DNA of 64,000 bases, taken from assembly GCF_004798865.1 (NCBI RefSeq), contig NW_025336347.1:17820289-17884288 (forward strand), read 5' to 3'. Below are positions 1 through 11,459 of this stretch, one piece after another. The stretch's first letter is position 1; every line of letters starts with the position of its first letter. The translations under genes and the position numbers were made by a program. This stretch comes from Varanus komodoensis (lineage: Eukaryota; Chordata; Lepidosauria; Squamata; Varanidae). The notes beneath the pieces were generated by a model that saw nothing but the letters and a program-made list of their open reading frames with translations, did not search any database and was not told the origin of the DNA.

Positions 1-718
1 GGGACTAGCGGCCATTGATAGCCTTTTCTTTTCCCAGGAAGCAGAACATGTGCTTTCAAAACTGAATTGGAAGAAGGCTCACAAAAGATGCCCAAATGTT
101 GTTTGTGGATAATTCTCAATCTGGGCACTATGACTCCACGGCCACGCTGAATGTGGGACATAAGCCACAGCCCAGGAGATGGTCCTCAGGTGGCTGGAAC
201 AAGGTCAAACCTGTGAGTGAACTCCATTAAACTCCGAGGAACTTACCTCTGAGGAAACACACAGCGGATTCGCTGCCCTTGTGGCGTAAGGGATGGAATG
301 ATGTGGGAAGCCAAACTTCAAATCTACAGTCAGCCACAGAACGCACTGAATGACTTTGAATAAGTCACTCCTAAGACATCCTTCCCAATGTGGTATGCTC
401 CAGATGTTCTGAATCTCAACTCTCATAAGCCTGAACCAAAATAGCCAATAGTTATGAATACTGGTACTTCCAAACATCTGGAGAACACCAGCTTGGGAGA
501 AATAGATTCTCAACTTCCAAGATAAACTTGTAAGAAGCATAAGGCACTTTGTACAAGGACAGGTGCTACACAAACCAGAAATTACATTGATGCACATATG
601 TTATTAATAGTAGTAAAGATGATGATGGGGAGGAGGAGGATAGAAAGGGGAGGCTATGTTTCTTACAGTTTTATACTGCAATTTCAAATTTCATATTCTT
701 TGCAGCATTGCTTTTCAC
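1..718. other. Intron 5 of gene A; part of a dispersed hAT-like palindromic repeat
   Basis: No exon of gene A is recognisable here. Bases about 384-509 look like one copy of a short dispersed palindromic MITE: an inverted pair around CCAGATGTTCTGAA and CAAACATCTGG. The remainder shows nothing I can name. Confidence 0.4.
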
Positions 719-879
719 CTGCTTGGATATCCTGCAGCGATGGTATACCGAGAGTTTGTAAAGCTCTACTCCTTGCTGCACGTTGAGAGGAATGAGAGGG
801 TTGTTGCCAACAAGCTTGTGGCTCTCCTCCAGCTCCTTCAAGTGAGTAATAAACTTGTTATCCTTTGGATTCCTCACCC
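719..879 (-). CDS. ABHD6-like: Gene A coding exon 5 (cap region)
   Basis: 161 bases: two bases complete a Gly codon, then 53 codons. FITHLKELEES and NPLIPLNVQQGVEL align with the family's FVQRLKELQ and IPLIPSTPEEMSEM, so this exon keeps the full family length. Acceptor CCACAG, donor GTGAAA. Coding exons 6-8 are not found in bases 1-718 and should lie beyond the left edge. Confidence 0.85.
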
Positions 880-1730
880 CTGTGGATTGGGAGAGAACAC
901 GCAGTTCATGCAACCAGTTCCGCTCACACTGAGAGCAGCCAAGACCTGGGGGAGGGGGGCTGAAGGGGGAGGCCCGAGGGCTGCCCACACCTGTGCGGCA
1001 AGGGCCTGCCTGTGCCCCAGCAGTGTTTGCCTTTGTTTCTTTGTCTGTTTGCCAGCACTGGATTAGTCTGCCAGGAAGAGCTTCACCTTCTTTCATCTTA
1101 TTGTGACCTCCAAATAATGGTAACCTGAGAACTGCCAGGCAAAGAGGAAGGCAGCGGAGTTAGCCACAATGGGACTGTGTTTGTGCTGACCTCCACACGT
1201 GAGCGTGCGTGCGTGTGTGCGTGTGTCTGGTAGTGAAAGGCAGAGCAAAGAACTGGCTTCTGCCTCAGAGGCTGCCATACCTGAGGAGGGCCTTCATCTC
1301 ATTAATTTTAATGCCACCAAAACCCCAATATCCCTCAAAATCGTTATCCCCCATTAGGGATGTTGTAAGCTAGGAACCAGGTGGCATAAATGGTATCTTA
1401 ATGCCCCAACAGCCGTCACCTTTCCTATTTGTCCCAGGCACAATGTGTTCTAGCGCAGGGCCACGCAACCTGCATTCCATGGGCCACAGGTGGCCCTCAG
1501 TCACTTGCCGTGCAGCCTGCAGAGCCCCAGGGCCCCTGCCCACTTTCCTTGAAGACAGGGTGGGCATGCAGAAGGCGTGTGCTTTCAGAGCTGCTAAACA
1601 GGGATTTTGCAGAGGATCCCTGGGGGTTGGGAGAGGCACCCCAGATATGCAGGATCACAATGTCCCCACTGCAACTAGTGGCACAGTGATAACAATTTCA
1701 TTGGCAACTGCAATGCCTAAGAGAAGCAAA

Positions 1731-1768
<38 letters not shown>

Positions 1769-1891
1769 TCTGCATGGCCTGAAGATGGTGGCATGGTATG
1801 GGGGAGAGGGGGCAGATGCTACCTGAGAACAGGAAGAAAGGAGAAGAGGGGAGGACACTCCAGTGACGCGTCCCCATCTGCGATAGAGGAA

Positions 1892-1922
<31 letters not shown>

Positions 1923-4900
1923 GGCTTGGTGTGCCTGCATATACATATATGCACCCCCAGCCACCCATCTGGCACAGCCTGTAGCCCCGGGGACCAAAAA
2001 TGTTCTGCACCCCAGACCTTCGGATTGGGTGTAGGGATACAGAAGGTGCGAGCATGTGTATTGTTGGGGGTGAGAAAGGTGGCGGATTTGGGCGCTCGTT
2101 CTCAAGGGCTGCTGGCTGGGCTTCAGGGGAACCAGAACCGGAAGCTGAAGGAGAACTGGAGGGGGTGGGATGTGGGCCTGGCTGAGACACAGATGAGAGA
2201 AGTGTCCTATCTCAAGGCCAGGCTCCTGGGGGGCAGGCAGTCCCTGGGAATAACCAGGATGTACCGCTGGAGCTGGGGAGCTTCTCAGACACACACCGGG
2301 CAGCCCTGGCTCTTGACCCCGTGAAGGGGCATCAGCAGAGGAGGGTGGCCAATAAGAGGATCGGCACACGGAGAGGGATATGCTCGCTTTCAGAAGGCCC
2401 CTCCTTGGGGCCCAGGCCTGCTCGTGGGGAGAATTCCTCGGGGCGAGTCCTAGACTGAGTTCAGCAAACCACTCTGCGCATGCTCAGAGATTCCTTCTGG
2501 GTGTTTGGTGTTTTTGGTCAATAAAGAACGCTTGGCAAGGAAAACGGTCTGGCGCTTCTGAATGCACAAAGTAGGAATCCTGGCTCATGACATGTCTAGG
2601 CAAAACAGTGTTTGTGCATGTGCGCTGCGTGTGTGTGCATTTTTGCACACACATGCAACTGCCATCCAGTACAGGATACACACTCGGGGGCCATAAAGGT
2701 TGGGCACCCCTATCCTGAGACTGAACCAGGCATCCTGGCCTCTTTATTCCAGGTTAGGCCTCTTTAGAAGCCCACAGAATCACTTCAAAATAAAAGCCAA
2801 CAGGTGGGCACTCACCTGCTGGGCAAAGCAGGGACAAGGCGCAGACGTCCGACGGGTAGAGAGCGGCGTAAACCCCAGCCACCATCCCGCCCATGGAGAG
2901 GCCGACCAGGTGGAAAGGCTTTCTGCTCAGGCCAGTGCACTCAACAAACTGGAACGAGAAGCGCGGATGAAGGCACCCTGTGGGCTGCCTCTGGCAGCTT
3001 TGTATGGAGCAACTGGGACTGGTGTGGCAGCAAACGGCAGCAACACAGTTGCCTTGTGCACAACAGCCAGGATGGCTCATGCATGCATCCTGCCAGGAGA
3101 GAGGGCAGCAGTGCATGCCCCAGCCAAAGCAGGGATGCATGTGTGTATGTATGTATTTATAAAATTTGTATGCCGGCCAATTACTTGCGTCTCTGGATGG
3201 CTTACAACATGAATAAATTGACCATCCACACTGGCTGCAAATTAATAAAATACAACAATAACATTCAATATTAAAACATATTAAAATATTGTTGAAATGA
3301 AAAGGTCTTGACCTGGCGCCGAAAAACAAATAACGACGGCGCCAGGCGGACCTCTCTGGGGAGTGCATTCCATAGTTGGGGCGCCACCACAGAGAAGGCC
3401 CTCCTCCGGGTACTCTGTCTCCTAACGTCTTTCACAGAGGGTTTGCGAGGAGGGCCTCTGCCGCCGATCTCAGGGGGCGGGAGGGCAAGTAGGGAAAGGG
3501 CGCATTAGAAGCGCCTGCGTGTGTGGGGGGATTGAATCTCTGTGTGTCACAGGATGGGCACTAGGCTTGGCTACGGGACCCAGTCCTTGGCCTGTGTGGA
3601 AGCATCGGGAAAAGCAAGCTGCACCACTGCAGGGGCTTCACAGTTCACACCGTCTGGCCCTTAAGGAGCGAGAGACACCCCTGGGTGGGACCAGAGGCTT
3701 TACTGCAGGGGTCCTCAAACTGTTCCACCAGAGGCCAGTCGAAAGCTGCTGGTGCTGGGCGCGGGCCAGAAGGGTGGCACCGGCAGCGCGTACGGGGCGG
3801 CGCGGGGGCGGGGCGGCACGTGTGGGGCGTGCAATGCGGGGAGGGGAGGCGAGGCGAGGCGAGGCGGGGGCGGGCATGCACCGTGAGGCGGGCGCACGAG
3901 GCAGCGGCTTGCTTGCTTGGAGGCCATTTTCTCCGAGTGAGCAAACCGCTGCCTCTCTGTGCACAGGGCAAGGTGGGCACGCATGTGGGCACGGGCGTGC
4001 GGCGGGTCCAAAGGGGCATGGCGGGCTGGATAAATGGGTGTGGCGGGCCGGATCCGGGCCCTGGGCCATAGTTTGAGGACTCATGCTTTACTGGATAGGG
4101 AGGGATTGGGAAAACTTTCCAGTTTAGAGTCAGCCTTTTACATGAGCAGGGGCTTCTCTTTTCAGCTTTGGTGGAAGACTATTGAGAGCTCAAACTGTTC
4201 TGTTATCTGTAAGGAAAGAACAGCACTTTTAAAGGATTGCCTTGAGTTTTGGAATGAGAGGGAAGAGGGAAAGGACTGCTCACAACAGCCTGCTCCATGC
4301 TTGTAGCCCCCTGGCAGTGATGCCGAAACCTGCAGGATTGCAGTTCTGTATCACAGGTGATGTTACCGCTGGGGGGCACATTTACAGAGGATCCCCCAAG
4401 GAAGCCCCCCAGCTGCAGAGGTGCCCCCCAGAGCATGACTGGCGGCATGGCAATGGGACCCTCCCCATGCTGGGACAGCCCTATCAGGCAGAGTGAGGAG
4501 GCTGCCTCAGGTCTTGGATTTGGGGGCTTATGAAGGGTAGGAAATGGCTAATTATCATTCTACTTTTGCTGCCAGAGATGGGGAGAGCTGCCTGAGGGAC
4601 CAGAATAACTAGCTGGGCTAGCCAGAATAACCAGACACCACTTGACATGGCCAAGTGGAATAGGGAGTCCATTTGATGTATCAAACCTAGTTCACAAAAT
4701 GGCTCACTGCCCTGCTTCAATTCATTGTAACTATGTGGTTTTGATCGCCCAAATAGGGGTCCAACCTGGTGCCCCCTGGAATCTTTGGACTCCAGTCCCC
4801 ATTATCCCCATGGCAGGAATGCCACAATTTGAACATGCAGCAGGCACCCAACTGGAAAATGCTGCTCGGAAGAACATGCTTACCTGGTGTAGCCGTTTAG

Positions 4901-7900
4901 CCTGATCAACTGGTGTGTAGTCATCTCCAGGCAAACACGTGGTTTCCCCGTGTCCAGGCAGGTCAACACAGATCAGGTGCGTGTCCTTTGGCAAATACTT
5001 GGGCCAGGGTGGGGAGAGAAACACCAGGAATTAGGCCTTCTGAATGCAACACTGGTCATTGAAGCTGGCTTTCTGATGCTTCCTTCTCTACAAGTTTTAA
5101 CAAATATTGTAACATTCTCCTGTCTGGATGGGTGCCCATTGGGCACAGTTCAATTACCTTCATTAACACAATTCGTTGTTGCCAATCATGTGGTTTTACC
5201 CGCGCATAAGGAAAGAGCTCCAGGGTGATGGTGTCCAAATCTGACTCAATTAAACATAGGCACACACAGACGCTCCTCTCAAAATTGGGAGACCTCCGAC
5301 GTTATTACATCAAGAGAAGGGTAAAGAGAGATGGCTGAAGACTCGCCAGACATGGTAATAATCCAGAAGACCATTAAGAATTAGGAACATAATCCCACCT
5401 CCACTTTATAGTACAATGGTATATTCATGAAAAGTTAAAATCTTACTGCAAACATGAGGAAACGAATACATTAAGCTGCAGGGCTGCACTACCTTATTTC
5501 TACTGTCAAGTGAAAGCAATCAGCCTGAGCTTTCTGATACTGTCATTCCACCTCATCATGTGCAGGGGAGGCCTTGCAGCCCTTCAGCAGCCGGGCCATG
5601 TGAGCCAAGGAGCCCTGGGCCCTGGCAGGCTCTGCTGGACTGCTTTCATTCATCTAAGCAGCCTGGCAAATCGAATAGCAACCTGGACTCTGCTTCACTC
5701 CCCCAATAAGGTGCCTGATCTCCAGCCTGCCCATGAGCACCTCTTCGGCCAGCTGCAAAATTTCATATCCAAATGCCCTGATGGATGGGGAGGAAGTTTT
5801 CACTGGGAAAGTAACTTTAGGCTGGATTGAAAACTTTATTTTAAAAACATCCTGGGACAGTCCAAATAAAACCATGCCAAAGACGACCTGGGAGAAGACA
5901 ACCATTTTTCCATGATGGGAAGGAAATTTGCCCACGATGTAACCATGCTGCACTTTGCCACTGAGATGGATGGGGAACAGCCTCTATTGTAAACTCGGGT
6001 GTATGTGATGGTGATACATTGAGCCCATGTGGTGTGGTGGTTGGAGTGCTGGACTGGGGACGCAGTAGATCCAGGTTCTAGTTCCCACTTGGCCATGAAG
6101 CTCACTGGGTGACTTTGGACCAGCCATTCATTCTGAGCCTAACCCACCTCACAGTGGTGCAGCTGTGAGAATAAAATGGAGTGGAGGAGGTCTGTGTAAG
6201 CTGCCTTGGGCTCCTTGGAAGAAGCAAAAAGGCAGGGTATGTAATAATAATAATAATAATGATGATGATGATGATGATGATGATGATGTAATAATAATGT
6301 TTCTGTGTTTTGCTTGATGCTAAACAGTCGTGCAATTGCAATTTGTGAAATTTAACAGTTGCGGGCATGTTTCCATTCCACTGGAATCCAGAGAACCGAT
6401 GGCTTACAGAATCAAATAGTCTTCTTTACAGAAGGCCATGAGAACTAGAAACATGCTTGTATGCTGAGGCTATAGTAAAATATATGTCAGCCATGGAAGA
6501 AGGTCCCTTAAAATAGTGGGGAAATATTACTTGTGGGAGGAAAGTAGAGCTGGCTGGCTGCTGAGGTTTATCTGTTCCTGCCCACTAACATATCAGAGTT
6601 ATTCTTTTGCAGCAACTTCTGTGTGGTTGTCTAATAGAACAAACAAGGTGAACATACTTCAAGTGTCAATAACCACATGCTCTTGCTGAGTGAGAACCCA
6701 TGCAGCATCAGGATGGATGGATCAAAGCCAGGCTTCCCTCTGGAGAAGTAGCAGAACTTGTAGCCCTCATGTTGCGCATATCTCACTTTTAAACCATTTC
6801 TCCAACAAAGGTACCTAAAGGCAAAGAGACCGTCAAGATAAATAGACAAGAGATAATCATGCAGGTATTTCTTGGGTTTTTTTTTTTTTTTTTGCTTCTG
6901 CAGCTCTTAGAAATGACTGTACCACGTGTGAACCAACTCCTTAGGAGGTCCGTGTTACTAGTAAGATAATTTCCAGAACTGCAAAGATGTCATATATTCA
7001 TTCATTCCTCTGACCTTCCCAGCCTGGCAACCTGCAGATGTGTTTGCCCTCACAAAGCAAATGAGGTGCAAATAACACAAATGCATAAGGAAATGAAATG
7101 AAATTTACATTCATGCTTCAGTTCAGAAGCCTCTTCAACATAGGGAGCCTCTTCAACATAGCCAATTGCCATGCAATGCTAGACGGAAATTCCTTCCAAA
7201 AGGAACAAGGGAAGAAAAGAGGTGTAGCTCTGAGAAAAGCTTTCTACAGACAAGTCCACAAGCCCAGAATTCCTCCTTTCAGCTGTATCCTGAAGTATGG
7301 ATTTGAACTGATCCAGGGATGGGTCATTGTGTGAGGCTGGAGCATGTTTTTGTATTGCAGAAAACTGCACATGTTGCCCCAAAGAGCTGCCAGAAGAGCT
7401 CACGTGCCATCACTGGTCTGGCCCAGGCAGGCTAAGCTGGTTCTCCGCTTACCTCACCACCACAGTTACCTTAACTTCACTTTGTTGACTGACTTACTGG
7501 ATTATAATCCTGCCCCAACAATCAATTTCAAACTCTCCCTTTACACTTGCTCATTCTAGGACCTCCAGGATGGGGGGAATGGGGACTTTTTGGCGAAATA
7601 TTCCATGTTTCATAAAATGTACCCCAATTTTCCACAGTCATTCCAGTGGGAGCACTTGAGCAGTGGTAAAGCAATTCCTGTCTCATGCGGAGCACAACTC
7701 ACAGCCTTCCTGCAATGATGGGAGCAGGACTGAACTTTGCAAAGCACCAGAAATCACCTTAGGGCTTTTTTACATGAAGAATTCGTTGCACATTTATTTT
7801 TCTTTAGTCATGGCTGCTTACGGGTTCTTTAGACAATGTTGTAACCCTCCAGGTTCACTTTTCTGTTTAATAAGCACTTTCAATAAGCATTTTTAAGAGG

Positions 7901-10900
7901 AGGGAAGCTGTGGCATTTAATTGTTGTTGTTGTTAGTCGCGAAGTCGTGTCCGACCTGTCGCGACCCCATGGACAACACTACTCCAGGCGATAGAAGTGA
8001 AATAAACCACTTTTTCCCTTGTGTATTTGCACCATTATGCTATACCACAGAGCCACCTAAAGGTTATACACTAGAAAAGCAGGAAATAAAGCCCTCTAGG
8101 TCTAGTACTTGGATCTCTATTTTGCAATGAAATCAAAAGTAGATACATGAGATTAGCACCTTTGGGAAGAAAGCTCTTAAAGTGCCTTTATGCCACAATT
8201 AGGGAACATGTAAGCCAAAACATTCCTACTTCATATAAATGTTTAAACACAGCTTACAACAGGAACAATAATAAATAATTATAATAGTAAAATAACAGAA
8301 AATCAATAAAGCAAAGAACTCAGAGGTACCTAAGAGTAAGAATAGAATTCTATAAAAGCTCATTCATAAAACTAACTCTGCTGTCTATCTAAAGCAAGAA
8401 GTGAGGGAATCAGTCTGAAAGGTCCACCTTGCACATTTGTGATGGACAGGTAGTCATGATCTTAACTATGCTTCCCAAACTTGGTGCCTTTCAGATATGC
8501 TGGACTCCAGCTCCCATAACCCCCACCCATTGTGTCCACATCTGGTGGGTGCCAGGTTGGGAAAAAGATTTATTAGAGAAGTGAATCAAATGAACTTGGA
8601 GGGGAACTTTCTTCTGATGAAGCATCCCTACGAAAGTGTTGTGGAAGTACCTGCTAATGACTTTAAGATCTGGCTTTCTCTGAGCATGCACTGAGCCCGC
8701 TGACAAGAAGCCCTCAGGTGCTGAGTGCAGGCTCACACTAAGAAAGCCAGAGGCAGACTCCATCTTGGCACCTCCCAAAAGGACGCTTGAGGTGGGATTG
8801 ACTGCCGTTCTCCACAGTGCTTTCCCAGAGAGTGGCGGGAAGGGAAACTGCAGCCAGTTAACCTAGAGAGAAACTAGTGATTTTGGGGGGGGGGGGGGGC
8901 AGCAGGACATACTGATCTTACAGAGCTAGTCTCCTGGGGCCATCCACTAGGTCTGGGAGAGACTAAGGAATGTGCTGTTTGAATTTAATGGCGCTTGGTG
9001 GAAGTTTAATGGAGAGATTTGGTGTTAGGTGATGTCCTTATGTGCTGAGAGTTGCATCTGTTAGATACCAGTTTAGTACAGCATAGAATTACTACCAGCT
9101 CCCCTGTTTGTACAGGTGTGATTACTTCATCCCCCCATAGCAGCCAAGAGCTGTTAAACCAGAGTCTTGGCTGGATTTGCATGATGGGGAAGGAAAAGAA
9201 GCCACCTTTCTGTCCCACAATGCCTCATTTCCATAATTATCCACACCAGGTATGGCTGGTTTGTTAAACCAACCACTGTTTTATTTTCCTTTCCTGATTG
9301 TACAAACTCAGTAAAAAGGTAGAGGAAACATAAACATTAAAATAAAAGTTTCCATCATCTAGTTGAGATAATGATTATGAGGTCTCTCTTGATGAGTCTA
9401 GGTTTTCTTTACATAAAGAGTTCAAACCCACTGCTTTATTGCAGCTTCCTCTTCCATTTTCATTGCAGAAGGAAAATGCATCCTTCACACTGGGTTTTCT
9501 CCCAGGGTTTGTATATTATTGTGTTTCCATATATTATACTAACCAGGCATAAGTGCTCTGGAATAGCTATAGTATTGGGGGTTTGTGACTTTTCATGAGG
9601 GTTTCATTTTGGTTTGCATTGATCTAAAATTTAATACATGACTTTTTTCATGGTAAAAAAAATGTTCTTGTGTAGCGAAGGAGCAGGATGCAAGGGTTGC
9701 TTCTGCAGTCTGTGCAGACCCTGGGTTTGAAGTACAGAAAAGGTCTCAGTTCTTTGGCAGGTGAACTGCATGTTATGTTTGCTGGGAAGATGTGGGATGC
9801 TTCCCTATGTCAGTGTTTTAAATTTAAGGTATTTATTTCATGAGTGTTTCACATTTTACATTTTTTCTATGGTATGGGTTAAAATATCGTAGGGTATACC
9901 AGTTTGGTTATCTTCTAAGCTGCCTTAGGGAGAGTTTTTTGTCAGGAATGTTGAAATAAATACCTAAAAGAAATGCACATCAGGAAAGAAGAGAGTGAAG
10001 AGGAAGGAAGGAGTGCTTCGTGGCAACTACTGCTAAGATTAGAGAGGCTACGGGAGAAAGCCTTTTGAACTGGGGAAACTGGGCTGTTGAGGAGAAGAGC
10101 TTGTTCATAGTCTCAAAATGGTTTCTCTGTCCCCAGGGGGTGCAAGGGGCAGGGCCCTTTTGTTTTGCTATACCAACAATTCCAGGAGAGAGGTAGTAGC
10201 TGGTTCTCCTCCTAAGTCTGGTTTAGAAGATGCTAAATGAACTCCATCTTGCATGCTATGTACCCTGGCTACCATCTATGCTTTCTGTGAATTGATCCCT
10301 TCCCCTTACCCCAGAGTACACGCACATGGGCCCAATTAAGATAAGGGCTTACGAGTCCCCCACCCCTCCAAATCTCCTTTACCACACCTATGTGGACCCA
10401 TCCCTTGCACAGGGATTAATTTTTAAATCCTGACTGAGCAGAAAGTTGGGGAGAGAAACAGAGGGAGAATGCATGGGCATTCCAGTCTGAATTGGGACCA
10501 CGTATGGTGTAGTGATTATAGTGAGTGGCCCGGGACTCCAGAGATCCAGGTTCTAGTCCTCACCTGCTCATGAAGTTCACTGGCTGACTTGGGTCTGTCA
10601 CTGTCCCTTAGGTCTGTCATGAGGATAAAACCGAGAGGAGAAGGACCCTGTAAGCCCCTGTGCATTACTTGCAAGAGGCAACAAAGTGGGACACACATGC
10701 AATGGAATAGGAATAATGTGTCCATTAATGGAGAGGAGAAGAAACCAGGCTCAGCTGCTGGCAGCACAATAAATGTAACATGACACTTGGTCCTCAGGTC
10801 GTGTTTTCTGTCTCTGGTCCCTTGGATACCTGTCTGCCTCCTCTGGATGATGGCCACTCACCTAGGTGGGCCTCCATATTTGTCATGATTCACAGCAGGC

Positions 10901-11055
10901 ACTGGTGCCTTGCAGCCTTTTCAGGCAACTTACCATCTAAAGATTGTAAGGAACACTGAAGGCCACAGCATATAGATGGAGGCACACAGAATCAGTAAGA
11001 CACCTATGAAGATGCTTGTATGCATCAGAAATATCTTGAGTAAAATGAAGTCCAT
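719..11055 (-). CDS. ABHD6-like: Gene A: ABHD6-like acylglycerol lipase, 5 coding exons, 3' part beyond left edge
   Basis: Five minus-strand exons, 11055-10934, 6814-6658, 4997-4884, 2948-2816 and 879-719, join with GT/AG borders and one open frame (687 bases, 229 codons). They match the ABHD6 family: an N-terminal membrane anchor, LMLHGFS (oxyanion loop region), DLPGHG, then HLVGLSMGG with the predicted nucleophile Ser149, then the cap region. Known family members are integral membrane serine hydrolases that cleave 2-arachidonoylglycerol and other monoacylglycerols or lysolipids, with the active site facing the cytosol. The family's Asp and His fall in later exons, left of position 1. Intron phases (2, 0, 0, 1) equal those of gene B. 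From memory of the family, identity to mammalian ABHD6 looks moderate, so I read it as a paralogue rather than the ABHD6 orthologue. No disruption is seen in the visible exons. Confidence 0.9.
1734..1922. repeat. Two (GT)n microsatellites
   Basis: A (GT)15-type run at 1734-1763 and a second (TG)14-type run at 1895-1922 lie about 130 bases apart in intron 4 of gene A. They create several spurious His-Thr reading frames on the minus strand. The rest of this intron (880-2815) holds no recognisable gene. Confidence 0.95.
2816..2948 (-). CDS. ABHD6-like: Gene A coding exon 4 (catalytic serine exon)
   Basis: 133 bases. It encodes FVEC, then KPFHLVGLSMGGMVAGVYAA, then YPSDV and LLCPA. GLSMG is the nucleophile elbow with Ser149. 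It is flanked by TTCCAG and GTGAGT. From its fifteenth base to its end it is almost identical to gene B exon 4, although the neighbouring exons are only about 70% identical. Confidence 0.93.
3155..3480 (-). mobile_element. LINE 3' end (CR1/L2-like), antisense
   Basis: Read on the minus strand this is a typical truncated reptile LINE 3' end: a piece encoding the end of the reverse-transcriptase protein (AFSVVAPQLWNALPREV-like, seen here as the reverse complement of the GGGGCGCCACCACAGAGAAG region), then an AT-rich tail with CTGGATGGCTTACAACATG. It lies in intron 3 of gene A. Confidence 0.6.
3706..4085. mobile_element. Non-autonomous hAT element, GC-rich, with 8-bp target duplication
   Basis: The left end is CAGGGGTCCTCAAACTGTT and the right end reads AGTTTGAGGACTCATG, an imperfect terminal inverted repeat of about 16 bases. 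Both sides carry the identical 8-base direct repeat CTTTACTG (3698-3705 and 4086-4093), the target-site length of hAT transposons. The 380-base body is very GC-rich with short GAGGC repeats and gives spurious long reading frames on both strands. No transposase frame is present. It sits in intron 3 of gene A. Confidence 0.9.
4884..4997 (-). CDS. ABHD6-like: Gene A coding exon 3
   Basis: 114 bases, 38 codons, phase 0 on both sides, as in gene B. It carries HLICVDLPGHGETT, matching the family's HLVCVDMPGHEGTT, and ends with KRLHQ (family KRIHQ). Acceptor CCCAAG, donor GTAAGC. Confidence 0.9.
6024..6299 (+). mobile_element. tRNA-derived SINE ending in (AAT/GAT)n
   Basis: It begins with a pol III A-box-like GTGGTGTGGTGGTTGG, then a B-box-like GGTTCTAGTTCC, then the family body (GGGTGACTTTGGACCAG, CTAACCCACCTCACAG) and an AAGGCAGGGTATGTAAT 3' end running into AAT and GAT triplets at 6242-6299. 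The same family recurs at about 10503, 38566, 41960, 58110 and 59990. Confidence 0.8.
6658..6814 (-). CDS. ABHD6-like: Gene A coding exon 2
   Basis: 157 bases, the same length as gene B exon 2. It encodes VRYAQHEGYKFCYFSRG and then LMLHGFS, the conserved first strands and oxyanion-loop HG motif of the hydrolase fold. Acceptor CTTTAG, donor GTATGT. Confidence 0.9.
7921..7992 (+). mobile_element. RTE/BovB-like LINE (or derived SINE) fragment
   Basis: After a (TTG)n start the stretch GTCGCGAAGTCGTGTCCGAC followed by CGCGACCCCATGGAC matches the widely known BovB-type 3' region, an RTE retroelement abundant in squamates. Only about 70 bases are recognisable. The rest of gene A intron 1 (6815-10933) shows no gene. 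Confidence 0.65.
8465..8575. repeat. Copy of dispersed palindromic hAT-like MITE
   Basis: TGCTGGACTCCAGCTCCCAT with a flanking TTGGTGCCTTTCAGAT and, on the right, ATCTGGTGGGTGCCAGGTTGG form an inverted pair. Similar units occur near 384, 4748, 17000, 37520, 43368, 52720, 53080, 58445, 60395 and 63850. Confidence 0.5.
10503..10690 (+). mobile_element. tRNA-derived SINE copy
   Basis: Same family as the copy at 6024: ATGGTGTAGTGATTATAG head, GATCCAGGTTCTAGTCC B-box region, then a diverged body with GAGGATAAAACCGAGAGGAG and a tail ending near GCATTACTTGCAAGAGG. No poly-AAAT tail remains. Confidence 0.7.
10934..11055 (-). CDS. ABHD6-like: Gene A coding exon 1 (membrane anchor)
   Basis: It starts at the ATG at 11055-11053 (MDFILLKIF...) and encodes 40 residues plus two bases of a Trp codon completed in exon 2. 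Nearly all residues from 8 to 30 are hydrophobic, giving one transmembrane segment, followed by LWPS as in human ABHD6. The donor GTAAGT lies at 10933-10928. A splice acceptor (TACAG) just upstream puts the start of this exon at about 11080, so an upstream non-coding 5' exon is expected. Confidence 0.85.
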
Positions 11056-11164
11056 GCTGGCCAATTATATTCTTTGCGGCCTGTATTATAAAAAAAAAGA
11101 AAGAGGTCAGACAATAGTACAGTGGAGCAAGGCAAGATCTCAAGGGGAGAGTGGGGAAGCTTAT

Positions 11165-11232
11165 AAAGTTATGCAATTTTATTATTTTTATATACAGCCT
11201 TTCCGCCAAGGTTCCCAAGGTGATTTACAGTT
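11165..11232 (-). mobile_element. Short LINE 3'-end remnant
   Basis: ATTTTATTATTTTTATATACAGCC followed by CCAAGGTGATTTACAG is the reverse complement of the common reptile LINE 3' end (TGTAAATCACCTTGGG... then ATATAAAAATAATAAAAT), just upstream of gene A's first coding exon. Confidence 0.45.
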
Positions 11233-11459
11233 TGGCAAAGTGGTTTCAGGCCAATGGAAGTTCAAGGTGGCCCAGGCCTGTGCTTCTTTTCTGCTGAGGG
11301 TGCAAAGATCTTCAAGCAGCCAGGGATAATGGGGAGCCGAGTTACCCCAATAGATTTTTCAGGCCAAAAAAGGCCTTTGGGGGTCAGTGTCTGTCTCTCC
11401 TGTGTCAAGTGTAGTTTTGTCCTTAAATTTCAGAGTTACATATGCTAGAAAGCATTGCT

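Noticed and set aside
1-718. Search for gene A coding exons 6-8 at the left edge
   Set aside because: No stretch resembling GYLEDxxPHxxF, SEKSRYSLH or CGHF was found on the minus strand, so they are taken to lie outside the window.
1698-2369. 223-codon minus-strand frame with His-Thr repeats
   Set aside because: It is a translation of two GT microsatellites and flanking non-coding sequence.
3519-4084. Long Arg/Gly/Ala-rich frames on both strands
   Set aside because: They fall inside the GC-rich hAT element defined by its ends and 8-base duplications.
5056-5265. Minus-strand 69-codon frame (ITLELFPYARVKPHDWQQ...) between exons 2 and 3 of gene A, considered as an extra exon
   Set aside because: No resemblance to ABHD6 or another family I know, and no equivalent between exons 2 and 3 of gene B.
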